From: Muribaculaceae bacterium
Lineage (GTDB): Bacteria; Bacteroidota; Bacteroidia; Bacteroidales; Muribaculaceae
DNA length: 50,705 nt
Direction of reading: 5' to 3'
Assembly (NCBI GenBank): GCA_009775365.1
Contig: VSPM01000015.1
Span: forward strand, 1 to 50,705
Of this stretch, positions 15,348 through 23,417 are shown piece by piece (position 1 is the stretch's first letter; each line of letters starts with the position of its first letter). The notes below the pieces were generated by a model. The model was not told where the DNA came from. It saw only the letters and a list, made by a program, of their open reading frames with translations, and ran no database searches. Position numbers and translations under genes: made by a program.

Positions 15348-16976
15348 ATGAAAAGTAACAAACGCCTTCTACTCGGCGATGAAGCTCTTGCACTTGGAGC
15401 AATCAACGCCGGACTGTCGGGAGCCTATGCCTACCCGGGAACACCATCTACAGAAGTGCTTGAATTTGTACAAAGCCACCCTGTGACAAAAGAAAGAAAC
15501 ATACATTCCCACTGGTCGTCAAACGAAAAGACGGCTGTAGAGGAAGCACTGGGCATGTCGTTCTGCGGGAAAAGAGCCATAGTGTCGATGAAACATGTGG
15601 GAGTGAATGTGGCAGCCGACCCGTTTGTTAATTCCGCCATGACTGGCGCTAACGGTGGCCTGTTGGTAATCGCTGCTGACGACCCTTCCATGCACAGTTC
15701 TCAGAATGAACAGGACTCTCGATTCTATGCCGACTTCGCTATGATACCCGTGCTTGAGCCGTCTAACCAGCAAGAAGCATACGACATGGCTCGTTATGGC
15801 TTTGAACTTTCTGAGAAAGCGGGAATACCTGTAATGGTTCGCCTCGTCACCCGACTCAGCCACTCAAGAGCTGTAGTTGAATTCGATGACACCCCGCTGC
15901 CTGAAAACAAACTTCACTACCCGGCTTCTCCAAAGCAATGGGTGCTCATGCCGGCAATATCCCGCCAACGCAACAAGCGTCTTATTGAAGATTATATGAA
16001 TTTGCAGAAGGATTCTGACAATTCTCCATTCAATTTCTATAAGGACGCATCCGACAAATCGCTCGGCATCGTAGTGAGCGGCATTGCCTGGAACTATCTT
16101 CAGGAGCTGTATCCCGAAGGAATCCCATTCCCGGTTGTCAAAATTTCACAATATCCCATACCTACTCAACTCCTTAACAGACTTTTCGACGAGTGCAAAT
16201 CAATTCTTGTGCTTGAAGAAGGTCAGCCCGTTATCGAGAAAAAACTTCGTGGAGAACTCAACTCAACTCCTCGCAAAATATATGGCAAATTAACCGGAGA
16301 AGTTGTACGCACCGGAGAACTCACACCTGATGAGGTTGCCAAAGCCATGAAAGTCATCAAAGGGAAAGAATGCGGTTTTGAAACAACCGAACCCAAAGGC
16401 GAGTCTCAGATCACTCGTCCTCGCCCGCCGGCTCTTTGCCAGGGTTGCGGACACCGTGACGTGTATAAGGCACTCAACGAAACTCTTGAGAATTATGAGT
16501 CACCAAAAGTGTTCGGCGACATAGGCTGCTACACACTCGGATTCCTTTCCCCATTCAATGCCATCGACACTTGCGTCGACATGGGAGCCTCCATAACAAT
16601 GGCTAAAGGCGCTGCCGACGCAGGCCAGCACCCGGCTGTGGCAATTATCGGCGACTCTACATTCACACACTCAGGAATGACAGGCCTTCTTGATGCCATC
16701 AATGAGAATTCTCCGATAACCGTGATTATTTCTGACAACCTCACAACCGGCATGACCGGAGGTCAGGATTCACAAGGCACCGGCAAACTTGAGGACATAT
16801 GCCTCGGCCTCGGCGCTGACCCGAAACACATGCGCACAATCGACTCATTGCCTAAGAATGTAGAAGAAATGAAGAAATTGTTTAAAGAGGAAATTGACTA
16901 CAAGGGTCTCTCTGTTATCATCTCAAGACGTGAGTGCATACAGACTGCCCGCCGTCATGCATCGGCCAAGAAATAA
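15348..16976 (+). CDS. iorA: Indolepyruvate ferredoxin oxidoreductase, alpha subunit (no ferredoxin domain)
   Basis: TPP enzyme subunit that decarboxylates aryl- or branched 2-oxoacids to acyl-CoA and passes electrons to ferredoxin. The N-terminal pyrimidine-binding domain starts with LLGDEALALGAINAG and AYPGTPSTEV. The TPP/Mg site is at about G435-D436-S437 (IGDSTFTHSG) to the downstream SDNLTTGMTGGQDS. Cysteines C364 and C367 (ALCQGCGHRD) are conserved in the family. It ends at residue 542 with SRRECIQTARRHASAKK; the C-terminal 2[4Fe-4S] ferredoxin module of long IorA proteins is absent. It is first in a four-gene operon. Confidence 0.93.
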   Translation: MKSNKRLLLGDEALALGAINAGLSGAYAYPGTPSTEVLEFVQSHPVTKERNIHSHWSSNEKTAVEEALGMSFCGKRAIVSMKHVGVNVAADPFVNSAMTGANGGLLVIAADDPSMHSSQNEQDSRFYADFAMIPVLEPSNQQEAYDMARYGFELSEKAGIPVMVRLVTRLSHSRAVVEFDDTPLPENKLHYPASPKQWVLMPAISRQRNKRLIEDYMNLQKDSDNSPFNFYKDASDKSLGIVVSGIAWNYLQELYPEGIPFPVVKISQYPIPTQLLNRLFDECKSILVLEEGQPVIEKKLRGELNSTPRKIYGKLTGEVVRTGELTPDEVAKAMKVIKGKECGFETTEPKGESQITRPRPPALCQGCGHRDVYKALNETLENYESPKVFGDIGCYTLGFLSPFNAIDTCVDMGASITMAKGAADAGQHPAVAIIGDSTFTHSGMTGLLDAINENSPITVIISDNLTTGMTGGQDSQGTGKLEDICLGLGADPKHMRTIDSLPKNVEEMKKLFKEEIDYKGLSVIISRRECIQTARRHASAKK

Positions 16977-17027
16977 GCCAACAGCACCGTTGCAATCATT
17001 TATTTTTCAACATTAAGAATCTATTTT

Positions 17028-17618
17028 ATGAAAACTGATATTGTGCTTGCCGGTGTAGGCGGCCAAGGCATCCTTTCTATAGCAACTATCCTCGGCACTG
17101 CCGCTCTCGATGAAAATCTGCATATCAAACAAGCAGAAGTACACGGAATGAGCCAGCGTGGCGGAGATGTGCAGTCAAATCTTCGCATTTCAGATGCGCC
17201 TATAGCATCTGACCTTATTCCTATCGGAGGAGCTGACCTCATTGTGTCGCTTGAACCGATGGAAGCCATGCGTTATCTTCCCTATCTCAAACCTAACGGA
17301 TGGATTGTGACCAACACAATGCCTTTCGTAAACATAGAGAACTATCCTACGGAAGAAGAGATGGCCTCCGAACTCGCCCGCCACAATAATGTAGTGGCAT
17401 TCGACATGGACAAGATGGCAAAAGATCTTGGCTCTCCGCGCTCATCTAACATGGTGCTTCTCGGAGCAGCGTCACCTTTCATTCAGATTGGCGCAGAAGA
17501 GATTGAAGACGGCATCAGAAAAGTGTTTGGCGCTAAAGGCGAAAAGATTGTAGAAAGCAACATCGCAGCCTTCAGAGCCGGTAGAGAATTTGCCCAAAAT
17601 CTTAAAAAAGACAATTGA
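17028..17618 (+). CDS. iorB: Indolepyruvate ferredoxin oxidoreductase, beta subunit
   Basis: Gamma-type (POR/KOR gamma) subunit that pairs with IorA. The family opening DIVLAGVGGQGILSIATIL and the segment EVHGMSQRGGDVQSNLRIS are both seen, each typical of IorB. Length 196 is normal. It starts 51 nt after iorA and is followed after one nucleotide by the aminotransferase start. No iron-sulfur motif is present in this subunit, so the internal electron path of the complex is not clear from the two proteins. Confidence 0.94.
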   Translation: MKTDIVLAGVGGQGILSIATILGTAALDENLHIKQAEVHGMSQRGGDVQSNLRISDAPIASDLIPIGGADLIVSLEPMEAMRYLPYLKPNGWIVTNTMPFVNIENYPTEEEMASELARHNNVVAFDMDKMAKDLGSPRSSNMVLLGAASPFIQIGAEEIEDGIRKVFGAKGEKIVESNIAAFRAGREFAQNLKKDN

Positions 17619-17619
17619 T

Positions 17620-18924
17620 ATGTTGCCAATCAGCCAAGACACCCTCAAAGAGGTGATAAAGCGACTGGAGATAGCCGATCTCACAACAGCGACTATCAGG
17701 CAGATATGCTCTTTGTCCGCTGCTCTTGAAAAAGAGTCGGGCGAAAAGTTTATACATCTTGAGATAGGCAATCCGGGCTTGCCCGCTCAGCAAATAGGAG
17801 TGGAGGCAGAATGTGAGGCACTCAGGTCTGGTATTGCCAACAAGTATCCTGACATTTCCGGAACACCCGCTCTGAAAGAGTCAGGCAGCCGCTTCCTGAA
17901 AGCATTCTTCGACATTGACGTGCCTGCTAAAGGGATTGTGCCAACCGTAGGCTCAATGCAAGGAAGCTTCACAATGATGCTCCTGCTCAAACAAAGAATG
18001 CCTGAAAAAGACACTATGCTGATATTCAATCCCGGATTCCCGGCGCAGCCAAACCAGGCAAAGATTCTTGGAATGAATACAGTAAGTTTCGACATCTATG
18101 AATACAGGGGCAAGAAACTTGAAGAGAAATTAGAAAGCATACTCAAAGCCGGCAATGTGACAGGGATGATTTACAGCAATCCCAACAACCCGGCTTGGAC
18201 TAATTTCACAGAAGAAGAACTTGAGATTATCGGGCGTCTCGCCACAAAATATGACGTAATCGTAATGGAAGACCTCGCTTATCTCGGCATGGACTTCCGC
18301 AAAGATTGCTCTAAGCCGTTTGAGGCTCCATTTATTCCCACAGTGGCTAAATACACTGATAATTATGTTCTTCTTGTGTCCGGCTCCAAGATTTTCAGTT
18401 ATGCTGGCCAGCGCATAGCATTGGTGTGCATGAGCGAATCTGTCTATTCTCGCAGGTATGCCGCGCTTGAGAGCTTCTATGAAATGCCGTCTTTCGGCGA
18501 CGCTTACATTTTCGGCGTGCTGTACACGGCTTCATCAGGCACTGCCCACTCTGCACAGTATGCCATGGCGGCAATGCTCAACAAGGCTGCAGACGGAGAA
18601 CTCGATTTCGTGACCGACAGCAAAGAATATGGCAGAAGAGCAACTCTGCTTAAGGAATTGTTCTTGAACAACGGATTTCATATAGTGTATGCTAAGGATG
18701 GAGATTCCGACATCTCTGACGGCTTCTTCTTTACTGCTGGCTACAGAGACATGGACAGTGAGACTCTTCAGAAAGAATTGATGAGACACGGCATATCGTC
18801 AATCTCTCTACCATGCACAGGCAGTGAACAAAACGGCGTTAGAGTATGCGTGTCGATGATTTCAGACGACGATACGTTCGAGAATCTTGGAAAACGTTTA
18901 AAAGCCTTCAACGATGAGCACTAA
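17620..18924 (+). CDS. PLP aminotransferase, class I/II (likely aromatic or branched-chain)
   Basis: Fold-type I aminotransferase. The PLP lysine is K257 in SGSKIFSYAGQRIAL, a typical SxSKxxxxxGxR motif; IYSNPNNPAWTNF holds the conserved NPNNP and VMEDLAYLGMDF the PLP-pyridine aspartate. I choose the ATG at 17620, one nucleotide after the iorB stop, over the in-frame ATG at 17590 that lies inside iorB; this gives 434 residues. Position between iorB and a CoA-transferase suggests it makes or reverses the 2-oxoacid used by IorAB. The exact amino acid cannot be read from sequence. Confidence 0.88.
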   Translation: MLPISQDTLKEVIKRLEIADLTTATIRQICSLSAALEKESGEKFIHLEIGNPGLPAQQIGVEAECEALRSGIANKYPDISGTPALKESGSRFLKAFFDIDVPAKGIVPTVGSMQGSFTMMLLLKQRMPEKDTMLIFNPGFPAQPNQAKILGMNTVSFDIYEYRGKKLEEKLESILKAGNVTGMIYSNPNNPAWTNFTEEELEIIGRLATKYDVIVMEDLAYLGMDFRKDCSKPFEAPFIPTVAKYTDNYVLLVSGSKIFSYAGQRIALVCMSESVYSRRYAALESFYEMPSFGDAYIFGVLYTASSGTAHSAQYAMAAMLNKAADGELDFVTDSKEYGRRATLLKELFLNNGFHIVYAKDGDSDISDGFFFTAGYRDMDSETLQKELMRHGISSISLPCTGSEQNGVRVCVSMISDDDTFENLGKRLKAFNDEH

Positions 18925-20212
18925 ATTCACCACTGCGGAAGAAGCCGTAAAACTCATAAAAAGTGGCGATCATGTCTATATTCAAGGCAGCACGTCAATC
19001 CCTGAGATTCTCGTTGACGCTCTTGCAAAAAGAGGCAATGAATTAAAAGACGTAACCCTATATTCAGGCTTTGCCGTGGGCAAAAGGCCTGCGCCTTATT
19101 GCAAGCCTGAGTTTAAAGACTCCTTCATTGTTGACAGCTTCTTTGTCAGCAACGCTGTGCGCGAATGGATAGCCGAAGGATACGGCGCCACCACTCCCCA
19201 TTTCCTTGGAGAGGTGCCATCTCTCATGCGAGACGGCACATGGCGTGTCGACGTGGCTTTAATCAACTGTTCCGAGCCTGACAAAGACGGCTATGTTAGT
19301 TTTGGAGTGTCGGCCGATGTGGCTACAGCAGCCGTTGAATGTGCAAATATAGTGATTGCGCAGATCAATAAGTCGATGCCATTCTCTTATGGCGACCCTG
19401 TAATACACATTTCAGAACTTGCGGCAGCTGTGGTTGTGGATGATCCGCTGGTAGAAGTGCCCACTCCAGAACCGACAGAAAAGGAGATTAAAATTGGCAA
19501 TTACATAGCTGAGTTCATACCCGACGGTGCAACCTTGCAAATAGGCGTCGGAGGCATTCCTAATGCTGTCATCAGAGCGCTTGAAAACCATAAGCATCTC
19601 GGACTCCACACAGAGGCTATGACTGACGGTGTGTTGCCGCTCCTTGAAAAAGGAATAATCGACAACAGCCTGAAAAAAGTTATGCCTGGAAAATCAGTGG
19701 CCTCATTGGCTCTCGGCTCAAGAAAATTATATGATTATATGAACTATAATCAGAACATAGTTTTCAAGGATGTGGCATGGACAAATAATCCGTTTATAAT
19801 TGCCCAAAACCCGAATGTCATGGCCATAAATTCATGCCTTGAAATTGACCTCACAGGACAGATTTGCGCCGATTCAATAGGCACAAAAATATTCTCCGGA
19901 ATAGGAGGCCAGCATGACTTTGTATATGGCGCTTCAAGAAGCGAAGGAGGCAAGTCATTCCTCGCTATGTTGTCAACCACAAACAAGGGTCTGAACAAGA
20001 TTAAACCTGTGCTTACATCCGGCGCAGGAGTGGTCACTACACGCTTCCAGACAAACTATGTTGTGACAGAATATGGAGCAGTAAACCTACGAGGGAAAAG
20101 CCTTCCTGAGCGCGCAAAATTGCTCATTTCTATAGCTGCACCGCAATTCCGTGAAGAACTGGAAAAGGCTGCTTACGAAAGATTCGGATATAGCTTCCTG
20201 AGGCTTAAATAA
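18914..20212 (+). CDS. Acetyl-CoA hydrolase/transferase family CoA-transferase
   Basis: Family I CoA-transferase related to 4-hydroxybutyrate, butyrate and succinyl-CoA:acetate CoA-transferases. It moves CoA between an acyl-CoA and a carboxylic acid through a glutamyl-CoA thioester. The likely catalytic glutamate is E234 in LHTEAMTDGV, and the CoA-binding loop is IGVGGIPNAV at about 210-219. The C-terminal TEYGAVNLRGKSLPERA is typical. At 432 residues it is full length. Its ATG overlaps the aminotransferase end by 11 nt. In context it would release the acid from the IorAB acyl-CoA while conserving the thioester as another acyl-CoA; substrate is inferred. Confidence 0.88.
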   Translation: MSTKFTTAEEAVKLIKSGDHVYIQGSTSIPEILVDALAKRGNELKDVTLYSGFAVGKRPAPYCKPEFKDSFIVDSFFVSNAVREWIAEGYGATTPHFLGEVPSLMRDGTWRVDVALINCSEPDKDGYVSFGVSADVATAAVECANIVIAQINKSMPFSYGDPVIHISELAAAVVVDDPLVEVPTPEPTEKEIKIGNYIAEFIPDGATLQIGVGGIPNAVIRALENHKHLGLHTEAMTDGVLPLLEKGIIDNSLKKVMPGKSVASLALGSRKLYDYMNYNQNIVFKDVAWTNNPFIIAQNPNVMAINSCLEIDLTGQICADSIGTKIFSGIGGQHDFVYGASRSEGGKSFLAMLSTTNKGLNKIKPVLTSGAGVVTTRFQTNYVVTEYGAVNLRGKSLPERAKLLISIAAPQFREELEKAAYERFGYSFLRLK

Positions 20213-20233
20213 ACTCTGCAATACTTATATTAC

Positions 20234-20288
20234 CGAGGGTGGCTCAACTCTTTACATAAAGAAGTTGAGTCACCCTCGATATTTTTTT
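20234..20288 (+). terminator. Intrinsic terminator of the ior operon
   Basis: A 16-bp stem (20234-20249 and 20263-20278, one G-U pair) with an inner CTTT/AAAG extension, followed by ATATTTTTTTC. It lies 22 nt after the CoA-transferase stop. Confidence 0.9.
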
Positions 20289-20295
20289 CAAAATA

Positions 20296-20327
20296 ATTGT
20301 TTTAGTGATTAAAAAGAATTACCTTTG
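20296..20327 (+). promoter_or_regulatory. Promoter of the GNAT gene
   Basis: ATTG (20296-20299, one mismatch to TTTG), 20 nt, TACCTTTG (20320-20327). A start near 20334 gives a leader of about 67 nt to the ATG at 20401. Confidence 0.55.
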
Positions 20328-20400
20328 AGCGTGTGAATAATCGGCATATAATATGCCGACACAAGCCACACAATTAATTACTAAAGTATATATCCAGATT

Positions 20401-21684
20401 ATGCACACAGCAGAATTAAAGTCAAAAATGATGCAATTATGGAAGAATACATTCCATGATTCAGATGCATATATTTCATTAGTGTTCGACACTTATTTTA
20501 ACCCGGATCTTATCGCATATAATGAAGAGAACGGGAAACTGGTTTCTGCTATGCTGGGAGTGCCATATGAGTTCGGAAACGGGGGAAATAAATTGAAAGG
20601 ATTATACCTGTGTGGTCTTGCTACTCAGGAAGAATTCAGACATAGAGGAATCATGAATGATCTTATAGAAAAGATCAACACCACTGCTATTGAAAAAGGT
20701 TATGATTTTACGTTCCTGATTCCGGCCACAGATGCACTCATAAACTATTATTCCGCACGCGGATATAATAATGCAATATATCGTGTGGAAGACAGGTACA
20801 CAGAGGTGCATGATTTTGCAAAAGACTACCGCTCTATTCTGATGATAGAAGATGAAAGAGTGAGCGCACTGAAGACAAAATATTTTGACAGTCTGATAAC
20901 AGATTTCATCAATCCTAAAGAAGAAAAAACAATCGACGAAATCATTCAATATATCATGTCGTCAGAAGAGAATATAACGACATATATATCACTTCGTCAT
21001 TCGGCAAAAGATTTACATGCAGTCATCAAAGAAAATGACATTTCAAAAGGCAAAATAGTGACGTGTCGCAACAACGATAAGAAACTCACCGGACTTGCTT
21101 TTGTCACAGTTGATGATAAAAAAAGAGTGAACATTCCGAAGATATATTATGACGATAATTGCTCACTATATAAACTGCTTGACAGTGTAAAAAAATACTA
21201 TTCTGATTTCTCTCTAAGTTTATATTGTTATCCTGAGGATACTGGCAGAAGAGCACTATGGTCAAAAGTATATGCAGCAGCCAATCCGGACGGAGGAATG
21301 CTCGACAATTCATTCGGTATTACAGAACGAGTATATAATGTGAGTTTGCACGCAAGACCATACGGAATGATTAGAATTTTAAATTGTCACGAGGTTTTAA
21401 AATTTGTTGCCAATCATAGGAGCGACGTAAAATTTTCGATTCTCGTGAAAGAATATAATTACTCCGGAAATGCTCTGAAATGTGATGTTGTTGATGGTAA
21501 AATCAAGTTTGAATATATACCCGACAATGAAATAAAAAATTACATGGCCAACCCGTCAATCACTGTTCTCAATCATCGCGAATTGATGGAGATATTGTTC
21601 CGAAAAAAAGACAGTAGCAATCTTATAATGGAAGCATTTGGAATTCCACGCTTGGCAATGAACATGGCTCTCCTTCTTGACTGA
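20401..21684 (+). CDS. GNAT-family N-acetyltransferase (Eis-like two-domain)
   Basis: Predicted acetyl-CoA-dependent acetyltransferase. The GNAT core is in the first 140 residues: GLYLCGLATQEEFRHRGIMN carries the acetyl-CoA pyrophosphate loop at R80-H-R-G83, and FTFLIPATDALINYYSARGY is the usual beta-strand/helix end. The remaining 280 residues resemble the long C-terminal part of Eis-like proteins (second GNAT and SCP2-like domain), which I infer only from length and order. The ATG at 20401 is preferred over 20353, since the extra 16 residues are not family-like. Acceptor substrate is unknown. The gene stands alone between a terminator and AT-rich DNA. Confidence 0.8.
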   Translation: MHTAELKSKMMQLWKNTFHDSDAYISLVFDTYFNPDLIAYNEENGKLVSAMLGVPYEFGNGGNKLKGLYLCGLATQEEFRHRGIMNDLIEKINTTAIEKGYDFTFLIPATDALINYYSARGYNNAIYRVEDRYTEVHDFAKDYRSILMIEDERVSALKTKYFDSLITDFINPKEEKTIDEIIQYIMSSEENITTYISLRHSAKDLHAVIKENDISKGKIVTCRNNDKKLTGLAFVTVDDKKRVNIPKIYYDDNCSLYKLLDSVKKYYSDFSLSLYCYPEDTGRRALWSKVYAAANPDGGMLDNSFGITERVYNVSLHARPYGMIRILNCHEVLKFVANHRSDVKFSILVKEYNYSGNALKCDVVDGKIKFEYIPDNEIKNYMANPSITVLNHRELMEILFRKKDSSNLIMEAFGIPRLAMNMALLLD

Positions 21685-21720
21685 CTTAGTTCCTAAACTA
21701 TGCACATATTTCAAATACTT

Positions 21721-21818
21721 CACTACACAAGAACACAACATCACTGACAAGAACCCACTGCACAAGAATTCAGTTTCACTGCGCAAGGACTCAACATCAA
21801 CACGCAGGAACTCAATAA
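21721..21818. repeat. Degenerate 21-nt tandem repeat
   Basis: Five successive units: 21721-21741, 21742-21755 (short, 14 nt), 21756-21776, 21777-21797 and 21798-21818. The shared pattern is CACTGCACAAGAACTCAACAT with substitutions; the CAAG(A/G)A core is best kept. It starts 36 nt after the GNAT stop and runs directly into the hairpin at 21818-21855. Whether it is a former coding repeat or an RNA element is not clear. Confidence 0.6.
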
Positions 21819-21855
21819 GTAAAACCACAGATTTGCACAAATCTGTGGTTTTACT
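21818..21855. terminator. Perfect 18-bp hairpin, likely terminator of the GNAT gene
   Basis: AGTAAAACCACAGATTTG and its exact reverse complement are separated by only two nucleotides (CA). Downstream is CTTT with no long T-run, but the arm itself ends in TTTTACT, so it may act as a terminator or as an RNA end-stabiliser. Confidence 0.6.
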
Positions 21856-22554
21856 GCTTTAAACAAACCGGAATATGGCATATGATAATGATTTTAATTT
21901 TTTAATCAAAAGTGAGAGTAAAATCAATAGTAGAATTAGGCATTGGGAATCATAAGTTTAATAAGTAAAATTGCAAATTTAACGCCATCGAGAATCCTAT
22001 GAAAAATCAAACTCGATACTCAAGTAGAAAAAAATAGAATTACAAATAGACATGTGATCTCAGCAACATGAGTGTTACTCACGACAGACTACACCAAACA
22101 ATTGGCACCTGCAATAATTGTTCTATAATTCGTCTGCACTATTTGGCACTGATTGACCGAATAGGGTAGGGGAGTATAATTTAATTTTGAAATTCAATAA
22201 AATAAATTTTTAAGATTTTATAATTTAAATTACTGAAACTAATTTAATATAATTTAATACTAACAATGGCATTTTAAAATATAAAATTTAACAAACTAAA
22301 CACTTTACAATTATCAATTCTCAATTTGATTTATATAATTATTACAATTAACAATTATTCACATACAATATATTTTACTACTTATCAGTGTTTTATGTCA
22401 TATAATTAAAGCATGCCGCACGATTATCCGCAATAAATTTAAATGTAAAAAATTTACACCTAAATTCGGATAACTATCTAATTACAACCATATACATTTC
22501 AATCATAATCTGAACCAATACATTAATATTTTCGTTTAATATTTTAAATCAATA

Positions 22555-22568
22555 ATCGAATATTCGAT
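22555..22568. promoter_or_regulatory. Palindrome ATCGAATATTCGAT upstream of the XRE gene
   Basis: Perfect 14-bp palindrome, 44 bp before the -33 box of the regulator gene. A likely operator, possibly for autoregulation; this is inference from symmetry and place. Confidence 0.45.
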
Positions 22569-22611
22569 ATTTTTAATTTTATTTTTAAAATTCCAATTTT
22601 ATAATTTCAAA

Positions 22612-22643
22612 TTTGCATTTTGAAAATATTATTACTAAATTTG
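22612..22643 (+). promoter_or_regulatory. Promoter of the XRE-type regulator
   Basis: TTTG (22612-22615), 20 nt, TAAATTTG (22636-22643). A transcription start near 22650 gives a leader of about 24 nt to the ATG at 22674, which supports that start over 22620. Confidence 0.7.
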
Positions 22644-22673
22644 CATTCATTAAATTTAATTTTGCAAACAGAC

Positions 22674-23288
22674 ATGAATGAGGAAAATATTGCAGTTCGT
22701 CTAAAACTCCTAATCGAAAATTTAGGTATAAACAGTTCTCAGTTTGCTGACAACTGCAATATTTCGCGCCCTACACTTTCCTTAATGCTATCAGGCAGGA
22801 ATAAAAAGATTAGCGACGTGATAATAGGTCAAATCCATAGAGCTTATCCGGGACTATCTATTATGTGGCTACTATTTAATGAGGGAGACATGTGGGTCGG
22901 ACAGCCTTCAGGAGAAGATTATTGTCAAGACAACACAAACAATCCTTCCAGTCAACATTCCACTGGCAATGATCAAGACAAATCAAACTTCAACCATCTC
23001 GAGAACTCCACAGACAATAATGCAGCAAAAATTTCGGGAGAAAATCCTTACGAGATTTCAGAAATGCTTACCGGAGGGGAAGATTCGTCAAATAATCCCA
23101 AGGAAAATGGCCTTAATCAGAACAAGAATAGCCATGAAATATCAGCACAAAAGGGACTTAGCGCCTGTTTAAAAAACCCTGAATTTTTTAGTGAAATAGC
23201 AAAAATAAGGACAAAATCAAGAAAAGTCGTGCAAGTCACCATTTATTACGACGATTCCACCTTCGAAACATTCTATCCTGGTCGATAA
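22674..23288 (+). CDS. XRE-family helix-turn-helix regulator with long polar tail
   Basis: Predicted DNA-binding regulator. The N-terminal 60 residues hold an XRE/Cro HTH: helices in AVRLKLLIENLGI, SSQFADNCNIS and RPTLSLMLSG. It is followed by a WLLFNEGDMW segment that is frequent in Bacteroidetes XRE proteins with a phage-repressor-like layout. The middle (about 85-165) is low-complexity, rich in N, S, D and Q. The end (about 175-204) is a compact basic/beta segment (SRKVVQVTIYYDDSTFETFYPGR). The ATG at 22674 gives 204 residues. No partner toxin or phage gene is next to it. The 3' end of the coding sequence is part of a 26-bp tandem duplication. Confidence 0.8.
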   Translation: MNEENIAVRLKLLIENLGINSSQFADNCNISRPTLSLMLSGRNKKISDVIIGQIHRAYPGLSIMWLLFNEGDMWVGQPSGEDYCQDNTNNPSSQHSTGNDQDKSNFNHLENSTDNNAAKISGENPYEISEMLTGGEDSSNNPKENGLNQNKNSHEISAQKGLSACLKNPEFFSEIAKIRTKSRKVVQVTIYYDDSTFETFYPGR

Positions 23289-23321
23289 TTGGCATATTCT
23301 ATCCTGATTGATAATTGGCAT
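23270..23321. repeat. 26-bp tandem duplication across the XRE stop codon
   Basis: Units 23270-23295 and 23296-23321 share 24 of 26 bases (ATTCTATCCTG..TGATAATTGGCAT pattern). The first unit encodes the last residues FYPGR and the stop; the second lies outside the gene. This looks like a recent slippage duplication. Confidence 0.7.
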
Positions 23322-23417
23322 GACGAAAACGAGCGTATCTCAAAGAGTGCAATTTTCTTTTTGATAAATCGTTTATTAAGAAACACCATCCTTAAAATTG
23401 AGGTGTGAGTATATGCA

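Larger units (their letters stand above)
21685..22611. other. AT-rich intergenic region of about 0.93 kb, no gene seen
   Basis: No supported coding sequence. It begins with a degenerate tandem repeat and a long hairpin (listed separately). The following 700 bp is very AT-rich, with oligo-T and oligo-A tracts. Small dyads are present: AACAATT/AATTGTT (22097-22122), a distant pair TTATCCG and CGGATAA around 22434-22475, and direct repeats of TTAATATTTT at 22523 and 22536. A perfect palindrome at 22555-22568 lies before the XRE promoter. The base composition differs from both flanks. Confidence 0.6.

Noticed and set aside
21677..21862. Small open reading frame of 61 codons after the GNAT gene
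   Set aside because: It runs through the degenerate repeat and the hairpin, has no family-like sequence, and is better explained as non-coding.
22340..22480. AT-rich DNA with DnaA-box-like TTATTCACA and TTATCCGCA, as a possible replication origin
   Set aside because: Only one consensus match and one near match; no origin-linked genes (dnaA, dnaN, gyrB) in the window and no clear strand switch of genes there. Base-skew analysis of the genome would decide.
22674..23288. Antitoxin of a toxin-antitoxin pair or phage repressor
   Set aside because: No small toxin gene or phage gene is adjacent, and the long polar tail is unlike short antitoxins.
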